The notes beneath the pieces were generated by a model. The model had not been told where the DNA came from and searched no databases. It was given only the letters and a program-made list of their open reading frames with translations. Shown here in pieces: positions 31,711-45,694 of a DNA stretch of 64,000 nt. Position numbers and translations under genes: made by a program. The DNA comes from Ditylenchus dipsaci (taxonomy: Eukaryota > Nematoda > Chromadorea > Rhabditida > Anguinidae): NCBI GenBank assembly GCA_004194705.1, contig SADC01000157.1, positions 62,001-126,000 on the forward strand, in the 5' to 3' direction. Every line of letters starts with the position of its first letter. The first letter of the stretch is position 1.

Positions 31711-33660
31711 TTAAACTATTATCGTTGCCTTTGTCGTGTTGAAATCGGTGGGTGATTGGGTCGAATAAATTATATGAGCAAAGTAATTAGAGTCGCAGTT
31801 GACTTTCACTGTAACGTCTTTGCGTTTAAGCTTCAGTGGTACAGTAATGGGGGAGGGTGAATACGATGCTCCTGTAGGAAAACGAACCGTGTTATCCACT
31901 TCATGAAGTGGGGAATCAAAACCAGAACACGACCTAGACCTAGGGGGATTACTCGCAGCACTAAGAGGACACATAGACAAAGTATTTATTACTGGAGCAC
32001 GCATATCAATAGAAGACAAACTATTGAGAGACTGGATTGGTTCTTCCTCACCTTCACTGGAGTCTTCATATGCATCCTGAAGCATTCGCAAGCTACTGGA
32101 CTGGCACAGGACTGGCACTGACTGGAGGCAAGACGGAGGCTGGAGCTTTTCCCACTGGCAGGCATGTTCGCTTGGCTTGGACCCATTTCCTTTCCCCGCT
32201 TCACCGGCTCAGGGGCCTAGACGCGACTTGAGGCGGAGACGAACCCATGTGTGAGGCAGAATAGCTAGCAGAGGCATCCAGAAGAGTAGACGGCTGCACA
32301 GATATCTGGTCCTGGACTATTAACTTGCCTTTGGCCTCAGGCATAAGCACTGAACTTTGGTCTGGATTTTCGTAGTACCTGGTTTCATTTTCTGGAAACG
32401 TAATCTAGTATGTAACTTTCGCTTTAACTGGCATCCAAATTGGAATAGCGTAGGCTGACCTATGATTTACTGGTATTTTACTGGAAGGTTTATCGCTAGA
32501 AGTATAGTCAGGCTCTCTGGAGTTAGAGCTGTGACTAGAAAGAATATGACTGGAATAATCGGCATTTGGCTTGAGTTCAGAATCCCCCCCCCCACGGGGA
32601 CTGATCAGGTGGAGGAGATAACTTCATATTCGTGTTTCTCGACCCTGATTTCATGAGAAGCCGGCTGTTTTTTGGTTCTGAGAAAAATTTTTTTTTCGAA
32701 CCACAGGGGTATCATGGTTTTTTAGTCAAAATTTGAAAAATTTAAATTGGCGCTTTTGAATTTTAAAGGGAATAAGGGCTGTATAGGGAGGGGAAGGGAA
32801 TAAAAGGAGGCCACTAATCACACAGGGCCCACTAACAAGAAGATGTTGAACATAGTTTTGAATACTGGGGCCTACCGCATAAATAAACTCTGGTATGCAT
32901 GCTTTTTCATGCATCTAGAGTCACTTTCGAGTGATTTGTGTCTAAGGTATGTGTGTGTGCGCATCTCAACTCCAAGCCCCAAGCCCCTGCGCCCCCGAAG
33001 GGTCGGGGCGCAGGGGGCTCTTCGAGGGCGCAGGGGGTTGGAGTTGAGATGCGCACACACATACCTTAGACATGATTCCGAGAAGTACTCTTGACCATAA
33101 AATGCATATAGAGGCTCTTTTTGCCACGGCCCAAGTTGAAAAACATGGTAAAGCAGCCAAAAACACAATTCTTTAATTTTATTTCGATTTTCGCATAAAG
33201 TGGCCCCTTTTATTTCCTTCCCTCCCAATACAGCCCTCAATCCCTTTAAAATTCAAAAGGCGCCAATTCAAAATTTTCAAATTTTGACCGAAAAACCATG
33301 ATACCCCCCTGTGGTTCGAAATTTTTTTTTTTCTCAGAATTAAAAAAACAGCCGGCTTTCTCATGAAATAGGGGTCGAGAAACACGAATATGATGTTATC
33401 TCCTCGATCTGATCAGTCCCCGTGGGGGGGATTCGAAACTGCAACCCGGCATTCTGCCCATTAGAATTTATGATACTATTACGGGAGATACTGGATCCCA
33501 TAATACTGGATTGATAAGTATTTAAAGACCTATCACTGGAAAACTTATCACTAGAAGGAGCGGAGCGGCGAGTGGCTGGATAGATTCGATCCGCCTCACT
33601 CTCATCAATAGAATGATAATTTACCTTTTGCATCCGCAGCAGAACTTGAGAATTTGACAT
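31711..33660 (-). pseudogene. unrecognised serine-rich ORF, interrupted (unit 2)
   Basis: Counterpart of 16819-18592. Here the C-terminal part is in frame for longer and ends with SPSPITVPLKLKRKDVTVKV and a stop at 31711, which unit 1 misses through one G fewer at about 16845. Other breaks occur here instead (near 32195-32245). Combining the two shows that the underlying reading frame is long and that many breaks are likely consensus errors. The palindrome at 32580-33430 still interrupts it. Family not recognised. Confidence 0.55.
32580..33432. mobile_element. complete palindromic element (unit 2)
   Basis: Counterpart of 17570-18366, about 50 bp longer. The left half here keeps GGAGGCCACTAATCACACAGG, which is absent from the unit 1 copy but present at 20240-20275. 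The core hairpin also differs (GGGTCGGGGCGCAGGGGGCTC inserted). The palindrome core is therefore a place where the units really differ. Confidence 0.8.
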
Positions 33661-36600
33661 AGCGCAACCTTAAATCAGACAAAAATATAATAAAATGATT
33701 ATATTTCGTTTGAACGCCTTATGGCTATGTTCTCGCTGCAGGTCAAAAGCAGTTTAAATCAACTATTACTGGCATTTTGTTCTGGAATTGTGTTTCCATA
33801 GGAAACTCTGGTATCGTTCTGGAGCGCGGGAAATAAGGAATTCAACAATCCTTACAGTACTTTGAAGTCGACTGTAAAGAAAAGAGTCATATTATGAACA
33901 AGCCCACGGATCTTTTCTCCTTGGTTTGGAAGCGGCACTTAAGTAGATGTTCATTTTTGAGATTGCGTTCTTTTACTATAAAGTATTATAAAGGGTGTTT
34001 CAAATTTCGGCCCTGTCCCACTATCTGTTGCCAAATACGCCTTGGCTCCCCTCTTGTTTTATTATTGAAGAATGCCTTGTCCCCTCGTTCATTATGGTTA
34101 TGATAACACTGTAGTTATGGTGTTAGGGTGATTATCAGGGCCCCCAATTCTATGCACTAAAAAATGCGAAATATGCGCATAAAATATGCGCTAAAAATGC
34201 TTAAATATGCGCTAAAAACGTAAAATATGCAGCATAATTTTTAGACTAAACCTTTAAATGTACCGCATAACATTTGTGAAGAATCACTATATGTCGTAAA
34301 ATTGCTCTTAAACATGCTTTTTAACGGTTTGGCAGCTTATACATGATTAAAAGATACTTTTTGGATAATGCTAAATTTTTTGCAAAAAAAAATGACCAAA
34401 ATTTGACATATGGCTTTGCTGAAGCAAGGTGATTTAACCTAAGGATTTAATTTATTTGACTTTAGGATTTAATTTATTTGACGTCCCATTTGACCTAGGA
34501 TTTGAACATAGCTTTAAAAAACTTTCTGCTCCCATGAAGATGCCGCAGGATTTTAGTCGAAAAAGATTTTTGAAAAGTGTTGACCGCCATTTACTAGCTA
34601 AGTTGCAAAAAAAATATTTTGTAAAGCGATTTCGAGACATTTAGGGGTTCTGTACTCCTGCCACTTCTTCGCATCTTCTCGCAAATATAAACAATGTGCA
34701 TTTTGCGATTTTCGAAATTAATATCTTTTACAAACCAAATCGGTGCTTTGCACTGTTATTTTGCTACTTTAACTGAAAATATGAATTGCACGGTACTGAA
34801 ACGGGCTTGAGTTCAGAATCCCCCCCCCCCACGGGTACTGATCAGGTGGAGGAGATAACTTCATATTCGTGTTTCTCGACCCCGATTTCATGAGAAAGCC
34901 GCGCGTTTTTTGGTTCTGAGAAAAAAAAATTTTCGAACCACAGGGGTATCATGGTTTTTAGTCAAAATTTGAAAAATTAAATTGGCGCCTTTTGAATTTT
35001 AAAGGGAATAAGGGCTGTATAGGGAGGGGAAGGGAATAAAAGGAGGCCACTAATCACACAGGGCCCACTAACAAGAAGATGTTGAACATAGTTTTGAATA
35101 CTGGGCCTACCGCATAAATAAACTCTGGTATGCATGCTTTTTCATGCATCTAGAGTCACTTTCGAGTGATTTGTGTCTAAGGTATGTGTGTGTGCGCATC
35201 TCAACTCCAAGCCCCAAGCCCCTGCGCCCCCGAAGGAGCGCAGGACCGCAGCACGCTCAGTACATACAGAAAGAGATTTTATTATAACTGGATAAGCAAT
35301 AGAAGAAGACAAATTATGAGAATGAGATTCTATTGACTGGCGAGCTGGAATTGAAATGGAAGAGTCATCTGTTTCATCTTCACTGGAATCCCCATAGCAG
35401 GACTGAAGTAGCTGAAGACTGCTTGACTGGCATAGGACTGGCATTGGCCGGAGTACGGTATTAGAACTCCTTCCAAAAATCGGTTTTAACCACTTTTTCG
35501 TGTGTTTTAGCATCTCTAACGTACAGAAAACATGTTTTTTGGTGCAAAAGACCATTTCCGGAAAAAAAAATTTTTGAAAATTTTGACATTTTGCTTTGGG
35601 GACCACAGTAAACCATGGTTTCAGGGTATTCTACCCTTTTTGTCACTGGAGCTGGGCAAAAAAGAGTCTCTAGATGCATTTATTATCAAAAGTATTTCTC
35701 GGAATCATCTCTAAGGTAAGAGAATGCGCACATCTCTAACTCTCACGCCCCCTGCGCTCCCTTTGGAGCTTGGGGGCTTGGAGTTGAGATGCACACTTTC
35801 TTATACCTTAGAGACCAATAACTCGAAATAGACTCTGGGTGCAGGAAAAATGTATGCATACCAGAGTTTCTTCATGCGGTAGGCCCCAGTTAAGAAAACT
35901 ATCTTCGAACACTTTTTAAGATATCTGGATACCCTTTTAGTATGGCTTACCTTGGTCCCCAAGGCAAAAATAATAATAAATCCCACTCGTCTTAATTTTT
36001 TCTCGTCGTTCAATTTCAACTCGTCCTAATCCTATATCCTAACTAGTACCAGTGAAAAGTATTTTGACTAATGGCCTTCTCCCTCATCCAACGCACACTT
36101 GTTTAAAAAACGGTTGTGTAGTTGAGTCTCGATAAATCGCCGCAACCCCCCCCCCCCCCCGAAAAATTCGATTTGATGACAGTTATTGCGGATGGCGATT
36201 TGTTAGGACCCGACTATAGGTCGAAAAGCCTTATTCAAGACCCTTTTTTCTTCCATTAAAAGCAAACAGACTGAATCAAAAATAAAGGTGAATCAAAAAC
36301 AAATTAAGGAGACATATTCAACAAAAATATAGCTGCATTTCTTTCTTCTTCTGAGCTGCTGACCAGGTTATGCTCTTCATTTGCATGCTCCCATGCTGCG
36401 TCATCATCCTCTTCATTGCCAGTTGGAACCTCAGTGTAGCCCAATTCTCAGCAGAAAAGTGCACAGTTTGTCGTCAAAGCTGTCATAATTGATCTGGTTC
36501 TGCAGGACAAGCTTGAACTCTTGCTGGGCGACAGCTCTAGATTTTTTACAAGGCAATGGTGAAATCACAAAACCCCGAATAAAAGGTGCTTTTCCCCGTA

Positions 36601-37290
36601 TTTTTCATGTGATTGAATCGATCCCCGCTCTGTGCATCGTAGAGGAAAGTTTTCCTCGTTCAGCAAAGATTTATAATCCGGGACAATCGGAATAAGCTTT
36701 CGTCGAGCACGACCGAATGCTTTCGAAGTTGCCTTTCGGTTGGCTACACTTGCTTCAGAATCAGAAGTCAGAATCAGAAATAAGGGTCGGAATTTTTGAA
36801 AGACAGAGTCAGAAACTTTCTGATTCTGACTCTGACTTTGAAAATGATTGATTATCATTCTGCCTCTGATTCTGATTTAAAATTTTCTGACTATCATTTC
36901 TGATTTATGACTCTGACTTAAAAAAATTCTGAGTCTTACTTCAAATTCTGACTCTGTCTCTGACTATTGAGAACACTGAAGCCAACCAAAGCTTTCGTTC
37001 ACGGTATGCGTCGTAACACTAAACGGAACAAAGTAGAAGATTTACGTACACAAATTTGAACAATAAACAACCTCAGCAATACAGGAAACTTGCTCAACTT
37101 CTGCCATCAATCACTGGCGATTTGAAGAATCCCTTCCTGGGGAGAGCGCTTATTAGAGAAAATACGGTATGCACTACCAATTTTAGGAGTACTAAAATTA
37201 CAAAAGCCCCCTTAACTACAAAAAAAATTTTTCGCAACTTTCTTTATATACGACTAGAAACAATAAAGCAACAATACGCATTTACAAACA

Positions 37291-40200
37291 TTAGAACTGG
37301 TATTTAAATGATGGAGCCGAGCCCATCTTGAGAGAAATTTGTTTCTAGGAGGTAATCGCTCTTGAAGGACATCTGGTGCAGAAAACCATCTTCTTTCCTA
37401 CAAAATTAAATATACTTGTGTAAAATAAACCCTACGTTTAACATCACCCCAGGATTAGATTACCACCCAGGGATTAGGTATATGACAGTAGGTCCGATTT
37501 TTTTAGAGGGGGAAGGTGGTGGGGGTGATATATCACAGTAGCTTTTTTTGGGGGGGGGGGGGTGCGGTATATGACAGTAGCGTCACTTCTTCTTTACGAC
37601 TTTGAATAATGTGAGTCATTTATCAGAAATTTTGGCGCTAGTATAGAATACCCTCCCCAAAACCTGACCTTATAAAAATCGCTGTAACTACGTTTCAAAA
37701 AGCAATTTTAGGCTTAGCCCTTAGCTTGGGGGCAGTTCAGCGTACGGAAGTTGTGACTAATAAATAGTTTGCGCACATTTTCCGAGGTCTGGGACATATA
37801 TTTAGATGCTCTTTATTTGAGTTTTAAAGGCATGAGTTTTGTTGGGGGGGGGGATTATTCTATACTAGCGTCAAAATGTCTATACCATTGGATTGCTTAG
37901 ATTTTCGGACGCTAGTAGCGAATACCCCCCCCCAACGATTTTCACTTTTTTTACTTTAGTAAAAAGTACCCAAATATATGTCCCAGACCCGGAAAATGTG
38001 CGCAAACTCTTCATTAGTCACAACTTCCGTACGCTGGCCTACCCCCAAGCCTAAGGCTAAGCCTAAACTTGTTGTTTGCAAGGGTAGTTACAGCAATTTT
38101 TAAAGGTCGGATGCTTGGGGGGAAGTATTCGCTACTAGCGCCATTTTTCGCTATCGTATGAGGGAGAAGTTCGCTCACATTTATTAGAAGAACAAAAAGT
38201 TTGGTCAAAAAGAAGTTGAATTATCGTTTAAGAGAGTCCACCTGTCAACTTATATATATATCTATATATAGCTTTTTCTCGTGAATTTTCTGACCAAAAT
38301 TTTTTGTCTGACCAGAATGTAGCATTTACATCCAGCTTTCTTTTAGTGTGATTAATTGTTTGATTCGCTGTCGACTTTTAAATTAACCTAGTGGTTTTAT
38401 GAAATTTCGGTTTTGGTTAATGTGGCCATCCACCGTAATCTGAGAAGAGGACCCATGAGTGCTTCTGTCAGCACTTATGATACCAAAATGTAGCTTAGAA
38501 CTTGGCACATCGATTACAATCTTTCTGTCTATGTATCTAATTGTGCTGAGCTATATCCTTTGGAAATACTCAGGTAGTGTTTTCAGGTTTCAAATCCAAG
38601 CGGAATTTTATCAGTTACTCAGAGATCCTCTAATGAATCGTTAATTATCGTGTTTTTTTCGCTTTTAGAGCATTTTGAAAGCATTTGAGAAAGTTAAAAT
38701 TTAAAAATTTAAAAAAATTCGGTTTTGAAAAAACCTACTACCTTTTAAAAATCGCCCCTTACGGGTCAAAATGACCAAATTAGGAGGTCGATTTTGGAGG
38801 ATTTCAAAATGTTATGAAATAAAGCTGTTGCTAGTTTTATTCAATTAATAACTCATATTAGTGCCAGGTTCACAGATGAAAAGACGCAAAATCAGGATTT
38901 GGAAGGAGCAGCCTATGTCAAATAAAAATTGTGCCACCGCAAATTGTGCAAAAATCAAACTGTACCAGAATAAAAAAGAATAAATTTGATGATTTTTACA
39001 GTGAAATGTATCAAAATCGCGGCACAATTGCGGGGCAGAATCTCATTTTGGCACAATAATATCAATCGAACCGGTCAAAGAAGAACCCCAAAAACGATCG
39101 ATTTTGGTAATTAAGCCGATTTTAGCCTGTAAAAAGCTCTGTTAGTGTAATACCCAGGGCTGGTGTTTTTTTAAATAACCAACCGAGAGCCTGAGGACCA
39201 TTTTGACATCACAATTTTAAATATTAGTCGTGTCAAAAGTTCGGTCCTTTTATTTCAAAAGCAATTTTTGTGGCGTTGTGTTTTAGCATAGACTTTTTTA
39301 ACATTTTTCAAAAGTTACCACTCGTTTTGTAGCCAAGATTCTCAGCTACAAAATGAGTGGTAAACTTTTGAAAAATGTTTAAAAAATCTATGGTAAAAAC
39401 ACAACGCCACAAATATTGCTTTTGAAATAAAACGACCGAACTTTTGACACGACCTAATAAAAAGAGATAAAAAGGTGAGCACCCAGTTTTAGTTGGACCT
39501 GCCACCTAGAAGATGCGTAAATGAAGTTCCCTCCCCCTTTAAATCTCCAAAAATGTTCTTAGCAAAAAATACTAGGAAATTTATTTCGGAAAAAAATAGT
39601 TTTGAATTACCGTATTTCCTCTAATAAGTGCGCATGCGCGCTTGTTTTTCAAACCCCAGAAAATCAGAAAATTTTAGGGTCAATCTCGAAAATTTTCGGC
39701 TGCTCAACTAAAATCTAAAAAGTGGAATCCGTAGAGCTCGTGGGAGTTAAGAAAACGCATTAAACAGCTTTGGAGAAAAATTTCTCTGAGCTGAGATATA
39801 GTCCCTCAAGGTAGGGGTGCGCACTGATTAGAGGAAATATGGTAATCGAAGCTAGAATAATATACACCAATAATTAATTTTTACCGGATTCTGGTGTGTT
39901 TCCAAAACTGCTATCATCGTTCGCGCTGAGGACAGAGCTGTGCCATTGCAAGTGTGCACATACTTTGTTTCACCCGTCTTAGAATTGTACTGAATATCGA
40001 GTCTTTTGGCTTGGTAGTCCGTGCAATTAGAGGCGCTATAAGCATTGAACAACCGTGAATGAATGTTCAATATAATATATAAAAATTCACCTGCTAACTT
40101 CTCCCCACATTTTTCTGCCAGGCATCCACGCTTCAACATCGTATTTACGAGAAGCAGATGGATTAAGGTCTTCAGGTGGCATGTCCACGCACATGAAAAA

Positions 40201-41131
40201 CAAATAGTCAGAATTATATATAAAAATCATTTGTACCGGCAGTGCAGACCCAGTCCACCAAACATCTGTTTCTGTAGGTCGACAAGCTTCGACAAGGTTT
40301 TCTCTGATTCTGTTTCGGTACACAGGGCAAACATTTCAATCGAAAAAATTAGGTAGAAGCACGTACTGTAAAAATCAGAACAGAACCAACCTTGTTGAAT
40401 TCATGAACCCTGTAAATTCCTGACTCTCGCGAGGCATCTGACACCTCTGGGCGGAAACATCTGCTTTTAGCCATGAAATAGAGTGGTAGTTTTTCCTCTT
40501 GAAACCTCCTTCCAATCAAAGTATTTGCGATGCCCATCTCTAAACCGAATAATTGAGTCGGAGTCGCATAGTTTACTTTTTCACAAAGAATTATACCAGC
40601 AGTTCCGGACAGACAGTGATCTGGACAGTTTTTTAGCAGGTATCGCAATGTACTTTCACCCGGACTTGGATGAGACCACAGCTAAAACATATTATTTATA
40701 GGGTCCTACACTTTTAGATCCTTATTAATTTTTTATTTGCTACAAAATTTTGGTCTACTTTTATCAATACCTCAAAAATTATACCTTTCAATAGTGCTTA
40801 GCGATAAGATGTCCTCCACCTGAAGCAGCTCGAATTCACCAGTCTTCCTCAGAAAGTCGTAAGCGTATCCGAGAAGAGCGTTTTCTAAGTCGGGCCAGTG
40901 GACCTGCAGAAATCAAAGCGATTAAAAGCCCTGTACTGAAAACCCTGTACCAACAAGCAGATAGCTGCGACTCCCGCAGGCTTTTCTCGGATAGTGCAAA
41001 GAACCCCATGACTTGACTAATTCTTCTGCTGTCTCAAAGTTGTTGCCGTCCTTCTTTAGGCCACCGAATGTAGAACACTTTCTGATAAGCCGACTTTTAG
41101 CGAGAAAATTTAGAAATTTGTGCACAAGCAT
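37291..41131 (-). CDS. SARS2: mitochondrial-type seryl-tRNA synthetase (unit 2)
   Basis: Second copy of the gene at 22495-26358, and the better-preserved one. Around 40300 the frame reads EMFALCTETESEKTLSKLVD then LQKQMFGGLGLHCR, matching the family where unit 1 is broken. SASNCTDYQAKRLDIQY (about 40035) is intact where unit 1 lost bases. The last exon 37397-37291 follows HQNP in phase (ERRWFSAPDVLQERL), comparable to the family's conserved C-terminal VP..L segment. Motif 2 FRPE and motif 3 GTALSSAR are present. The introns before EMF and VDMPPEDL lack AG acceptors here too. No N-terminal arm exon is seen. Confidence 0.88.
37633..38142. mobile_element. two head-to-head TAGCG/C-tract MITEs (unit 2)
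   Basis: Counterpart of 22846-23353 in the same SARS2 intron, differing mainly in the lengths of the G and C tracts. Confidence 0.7.
39224..39457. mobile_element. mariner-like MITE (unit 2 copy)
   Basis: Counterpart of 24459-24694. TA flanks are retained. The left end reads TTAGTCG instead of TTAGGTCG. Confidence 0.85.
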
Positions 41132-43894
41132 TTTTCTGAAAAAGATATATAAAATGTAACAGGAATTTTCAGTAAGCTCGACAGGAGGTGGACTCGTCTC
41201 CGATGTAATTTTAACCTAAAATTGTGACTCTAGAAAGTCACTAAACGCGGTCAAAAGAATAAAATTGGTGGGGGCCTGAGCCTAAGCCTAAATTTATCAA
41301 AAAGTGCAAAAACAGCAAAAAAAATTGAATTCCACAAAAAATTCTGTTGGCATTTTGGTCGTTGGCATCGGGCGGCACTGAATTGGGGAGGAGTAGATTG
41401 GCCTTTTCAAATTGGGCCAATTCAAATTGGGCCAAATTCAAATTGGGCCAAATTCAAATTGGGCCATGCAAATTGGGCCATTCAAATTGGGATCAATCAA
41501 ATTTTTCTTTTAATTTTTCTTCAAATGAATTCGAAGTTCAGCCTGAATTCGAAGTTCGGCTCACGAACTCTCGGACCGGGAATAAATTGGGAATATTCAC
41601 GGGAATATTCCTCGGAATATTCCATCACCCAACACTAGATGACACATCGAGATGCGAATATTTTGAACTCTCAGGTTCGATTCAGTGAGTGCATAACCTG
41701 TTTTTATACTCTTTATTTTAGTAAGTTCACTGAGTTATAGTGCCAAAAACTATTGGGCAATCGATTAGAATCATTTCAGCACTGCTTTGCTGTCACCAAC
41801 TGCCTCAATTTTGCAATTTCGAGCAAACCACACTCTTTCAAATTTTGAATTTGTTTGTTGTTTGCTTGAAACGGTCTGTAGTTCTAAAAATTCTGACTTT
41901 TAAAAATCGGTCTGACTTTTCGCGGTACCTGAATACACAGGCTACATTTTGGTATAAAACTGTAAGGAAACTCTGTGGATTTGCCCTTTTTGTCTGTCGT
42001 TTATTGTCCAATTTTTTTTGTATTTTCAGGTGATTCAATGGTGCAGACGAGACCTGCTACTGTGGTACGAAAGGAGCTTATAACAGAGCAATCTGTCAAG
42101 CTGAGAACTGTGGAAGCAACAATGGCTGCTGTGGAAGCAAGAAAAATCTGAAGCAGCGGCTCATATAGGTCAGTTTTTCGTATGATAGATATTTCAGAAT
42201 TAGGTAGTAACCCAACAGCTTCTAGTGTATCCACGCTACCACAGCATAATTTGACCGGTTCGTCTTTCAGGTAATCACTGGGTCTGCAGCTTGCTGAGGT
42301 GTCTCGTCTAGGCAAATGGCCAGTGGCGTACGCAGGAATTCTGACGGGTGGGGCACCAGGCCATTTTTAGGCCATTTACCTACACCATTTTTCAAATTCT
42401 TGAGGTCAAAAATCTGATGGGGGGCACGTTGTTGAAAGGTGAAGTTGTTGAAGGAAGTTGTTGAAAGGTGTTGAATCACACATTTGTATACTTTCAGAAA
42501 GAAACAGGATTAAATTTTCGCTTAAAATTTGAATTTCACGAAAATATTCTTGGCGATTTTGTTTGTCTTGAACTGCAGTAGGATTCAAATTTTAGGGGCC
42601 GTGGAGGATATATTCTAGCGTTGGGTTATGGGAATATTCCCGGTTTATTCTCGGTCCGAATCTTAGATTCGGACCGAAAAAATTGGTCCGAATCGGTCCG
42701 AATCTTTTTGGTGTTTTTTTAGCAAATTCTTTCTGGTGTTTTTTTAGCAATAATATGACAAATGCGAATTCTCTATACATTTGTAAATTGGACTTTTATA
42801 TTGACTTTTAGCACTTTTCCAGCAATTTTATTTGACCACTGTTTAAAAAATAAATGAAGAAAGCTGAAATATTGAGTGTTACCACCAGTGTTGTGCATTC
42901 GGCTCGTTTGCGAGCGAGCAGCTCGCGCCCTTTTAAGGCACGCTTTTAAAGCACGCGAGCTGCTCGCTCGCCAAAAAAGTTAACTTGGCGAACCGTATGG
43001 CTCGCGAGCTATATGGCTCGCCAAGTTAAAGAACAAAGTGACAAGAGCTTCTTACCTCGCGAACCATTTGGCTCGCATCTATAATAAGCGTATGGTTCGG
43101 CTCGCGGAAAATAGTATTAGTTGAAATAAAACACAAATCTTGTTTGTTTTTTAATTTTTTCAATTTTTTGACTGATTTTTTTGCAAACATTGAGCTAGTA
43201 ATACTTTATTTGTTCTTTTCCTTGTCTTAAACAAAGAATCGACGTTCAAAACTCACATGAAAGTGCGAGCCGAACCATTCGTTTTTGTTCGCGACCCAAA
43301 TGGTCCGCGATACAAATGGCTCGTATGGTTTTGGCTCGCGTTCGGCTCGCTTAAAAAAACAAGTACGCGAGCCAATTGGCTCGCATATATAAATAAAGGC
43401 GAGCCATATTACTCGAACCCATATGGCTCGCTAGGACATGCGATTTTAGGTCTTACGTTTGGCTTGCGCGAGCCAAATGGACAACACTGCCGGGAGTATT
43501 CCCGAAAAAGATTCGGACCGGTCTCGTACCAACCCTAGTACATTCTAGTAGCTTTTTTGGGTGGGGTATATTCCAGTAGCGTCAAAAATTAAAAAAAACC
43601 ATGATACCCCCAAATGTTGTTATCTGGTATGAAAATCCTACCAGTGCGCAGTAACGAGTTAAAGCAATATTGCGATGAGAATAGAAGGAGGTTTAAAAAT
43701 TTCGCGCTACGCAGAACCGGAAAATCAGCTTTCATGACTACAAAAAAAATAATTTGGCTATCCTAGGAGCATTCAACTGTGAAACACATAAATGACCGGT
43801 CTATGCTTTATTAAACAACAACAACACAAGCAGCAGTCTAAAACAACACTATTGACACAATTTGCACAAAAATCAAAGAGATCTTTAATGGCTG

Positions 43895-45672
43895 TAAGTA
43901 TAGTCGGGGTCAAGTTAGTTGACCCTCAACTTTTAAAATTGACCCCTAAAGTTGACCCTGCGTCAACTTTTCAGGCCTCAACTTAGTTGACCCTCAACTT
44001 TTTAGGTTGACCCCAAAAAGTTGACCCCTAAAGTTGACCCCGGCCTCAACTTTTTGCCCCTCAACTTTTAGTTGACCCCCAGGTTGACCCTCAACTACTT
44101 TTGACTAGAAAAGTGTTGACCCTCAACTTTTTGACTAGAAAATGAAGGTTTACCCCCTCAACTTTTAGTTGACCCTCAACTTTTTTAGCAAACTATCGAT
44201 TTTTTGTCTCCTATATTTTTCTTAGAATTTTAAAAATTGTTGTGTAAAACAGGCTGCCCCTGCAGTAGGTACCACCTGGATAGCCTAAAAATTGAAATTT
44301 TCTTAATAAGAAAAAATAAACCATCATATCTAAATAAAAATTGTATGGAAAATCGGATTTGTCAGGACCGAATTGCGGTTTCCTCCACGCGGGGTGATTT
44401 CCTCTACGCGAAGATTGCAAACTACTTTAAACCACCAAATCAATTCAAACCATCTAAAAGCACACTATGCTCAAGGACCCTGAATTGAGTCCTCTACTCG
44501 GGACTAATTGCACCCAGAAGAATTCGAACCAGCAACCTGTACACCAACCCTGAGAACCCATGCACCAAACCAAGTGGTCGTCCACTTGGATCAAATTTTT
44601 TCACGTTTTCGGGTTGCAAAACATTTTTTCTGCACTGATTCGAGCATGCTGAAGATGTTTGACAGTGGTATATTACGTTTTATGAAGAAATTTTTGAGTT
44701 ATTGCCAACGATTGATTTTGATAAATCAAGAATTAGCAATAACTCAAAAATTTCTCCATAAAATGGGGTTTTACCACTGTCAAACCATTTCCAGCGTGCT
44801 CGAATTAGTACAGAAAAATTGTTTTGGAACCCGAAAAGTTTAAAAAAATTTTGATCCAGGTGGACGACCACCTGGTCGGGTTTAAGCATGGATTCTTAGC
44901 GGTGATGTAGAGTTTGTTGATACGAATCCACCTGGGTGCATACTTTTTTTTTTCAATAATTAAAAAAAGACAAGCGTTTGATTTTTCAGGTCATTTGGGT
45001 GAATATACCCGTACTCTGGAGTGACCTGGATATCAACCTGTCCAGGTGATACCCACCCCAGGTTTGGGCTTGGGTAGGTAAAATCGAAGTTTTGCACTTA
45101 ACAAGCCCGATTCCCCACAAAATTTCAGTTTAGAAAAATGACTTTTTTATTTAAATTAATTTTATATTTTCAGGCCATCCAGGTGGTACCAGGTGGTATT
45201 GATTGGACTTAACAATCCTAATTTCTCACACAATTTTAAGTTAAAAAATGGTTTATTTTTTATTTTTAAGAAATTTTAATTTCTTAGACCATCCAGGTGT
45301 ATATCCTGGAGGTATCTACCACTGGAAGGTACCTTACGGACTTGCACCTTACCTGATGTAACCACTCATAGATTTCAAAAGACCCATAGAATATTTAGGA
45401 CTAGGTTGGCTGAATTCAATTTACTGGTTTCGTGTTGATAAGTAAGTTGAATAAAAAATGATGTAAACAACAGCTTTTGAGAAATCAACAGTAAGTTTTG
45501 AAAAGTCAACGAAGAAATTGAGGGGTCAACCTGAAAAATTGAGGGGTCAACCTAATAAGTTGAGGGTCAACTAAGTTGACCCTAAAAAAGTTGAGGGGGA
45601 CTCAACCTAGGGTCAACTTTTGGTTCAACATTGAGGGTCAACTTTTTTAGTTGACCCCGACTATACTTACAG
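43895..45672. mobile_element. complete TTGACCC foldback element
   Basis: The left end GGCTGTAAGTATAGTCGGGG continues GTCAAGTTAGTTGACCCTCAAC. The right end is the complement, TTGACCCCGACTATACTTACAGCC. Tandem TTGACCCTCAACTTTTTAG units fill about 250 bp at each end. The middle holds dispersed-repeat blocks and another foldback (44570-44885). It abuts the GTF2H1 stop codon within about 25 bp, so its right end may supply the gene's 3' untranslated DNA. No transposase seen. Confidence 0.8.
44570..44885. mobile_element. foldback element, AAGTGG family (copy 2)
   Basis: CCAAGTGGTCGTCCACTTGG at the left end is mirrored by CCAGGTGGACGACCACCTGG at the right. The arms share CTGATTCGAGCATGCTGAAG and TTTGACAGTGG and meet at a central AAATCAAGAATTAGC/TATTGCCAACGATTGATTT loop. 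It lies inside the TTGACCC element. Confidence 0.85.
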
Positions 45673-45694
45673 CCAATGGCACCCGTTTTCTTTA

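Larger units (their letters stand above)
29347..44095 (+). repeat. tandem segmental duplication, unit 2
   Basis: A direct repeat of unit 1, about 270 bp shorter. 255 bp of that is the MITE missing at 33729-33735, and the rest is small indels, mostly in homopolymers. The unit continues without break into the complete TTGACCC foldback. Copies here not listed separately include the palindrome fragments (34818-35240, 35490-35930) and the nested hAT-like elements (42618-43540). Confidence 0.95.
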
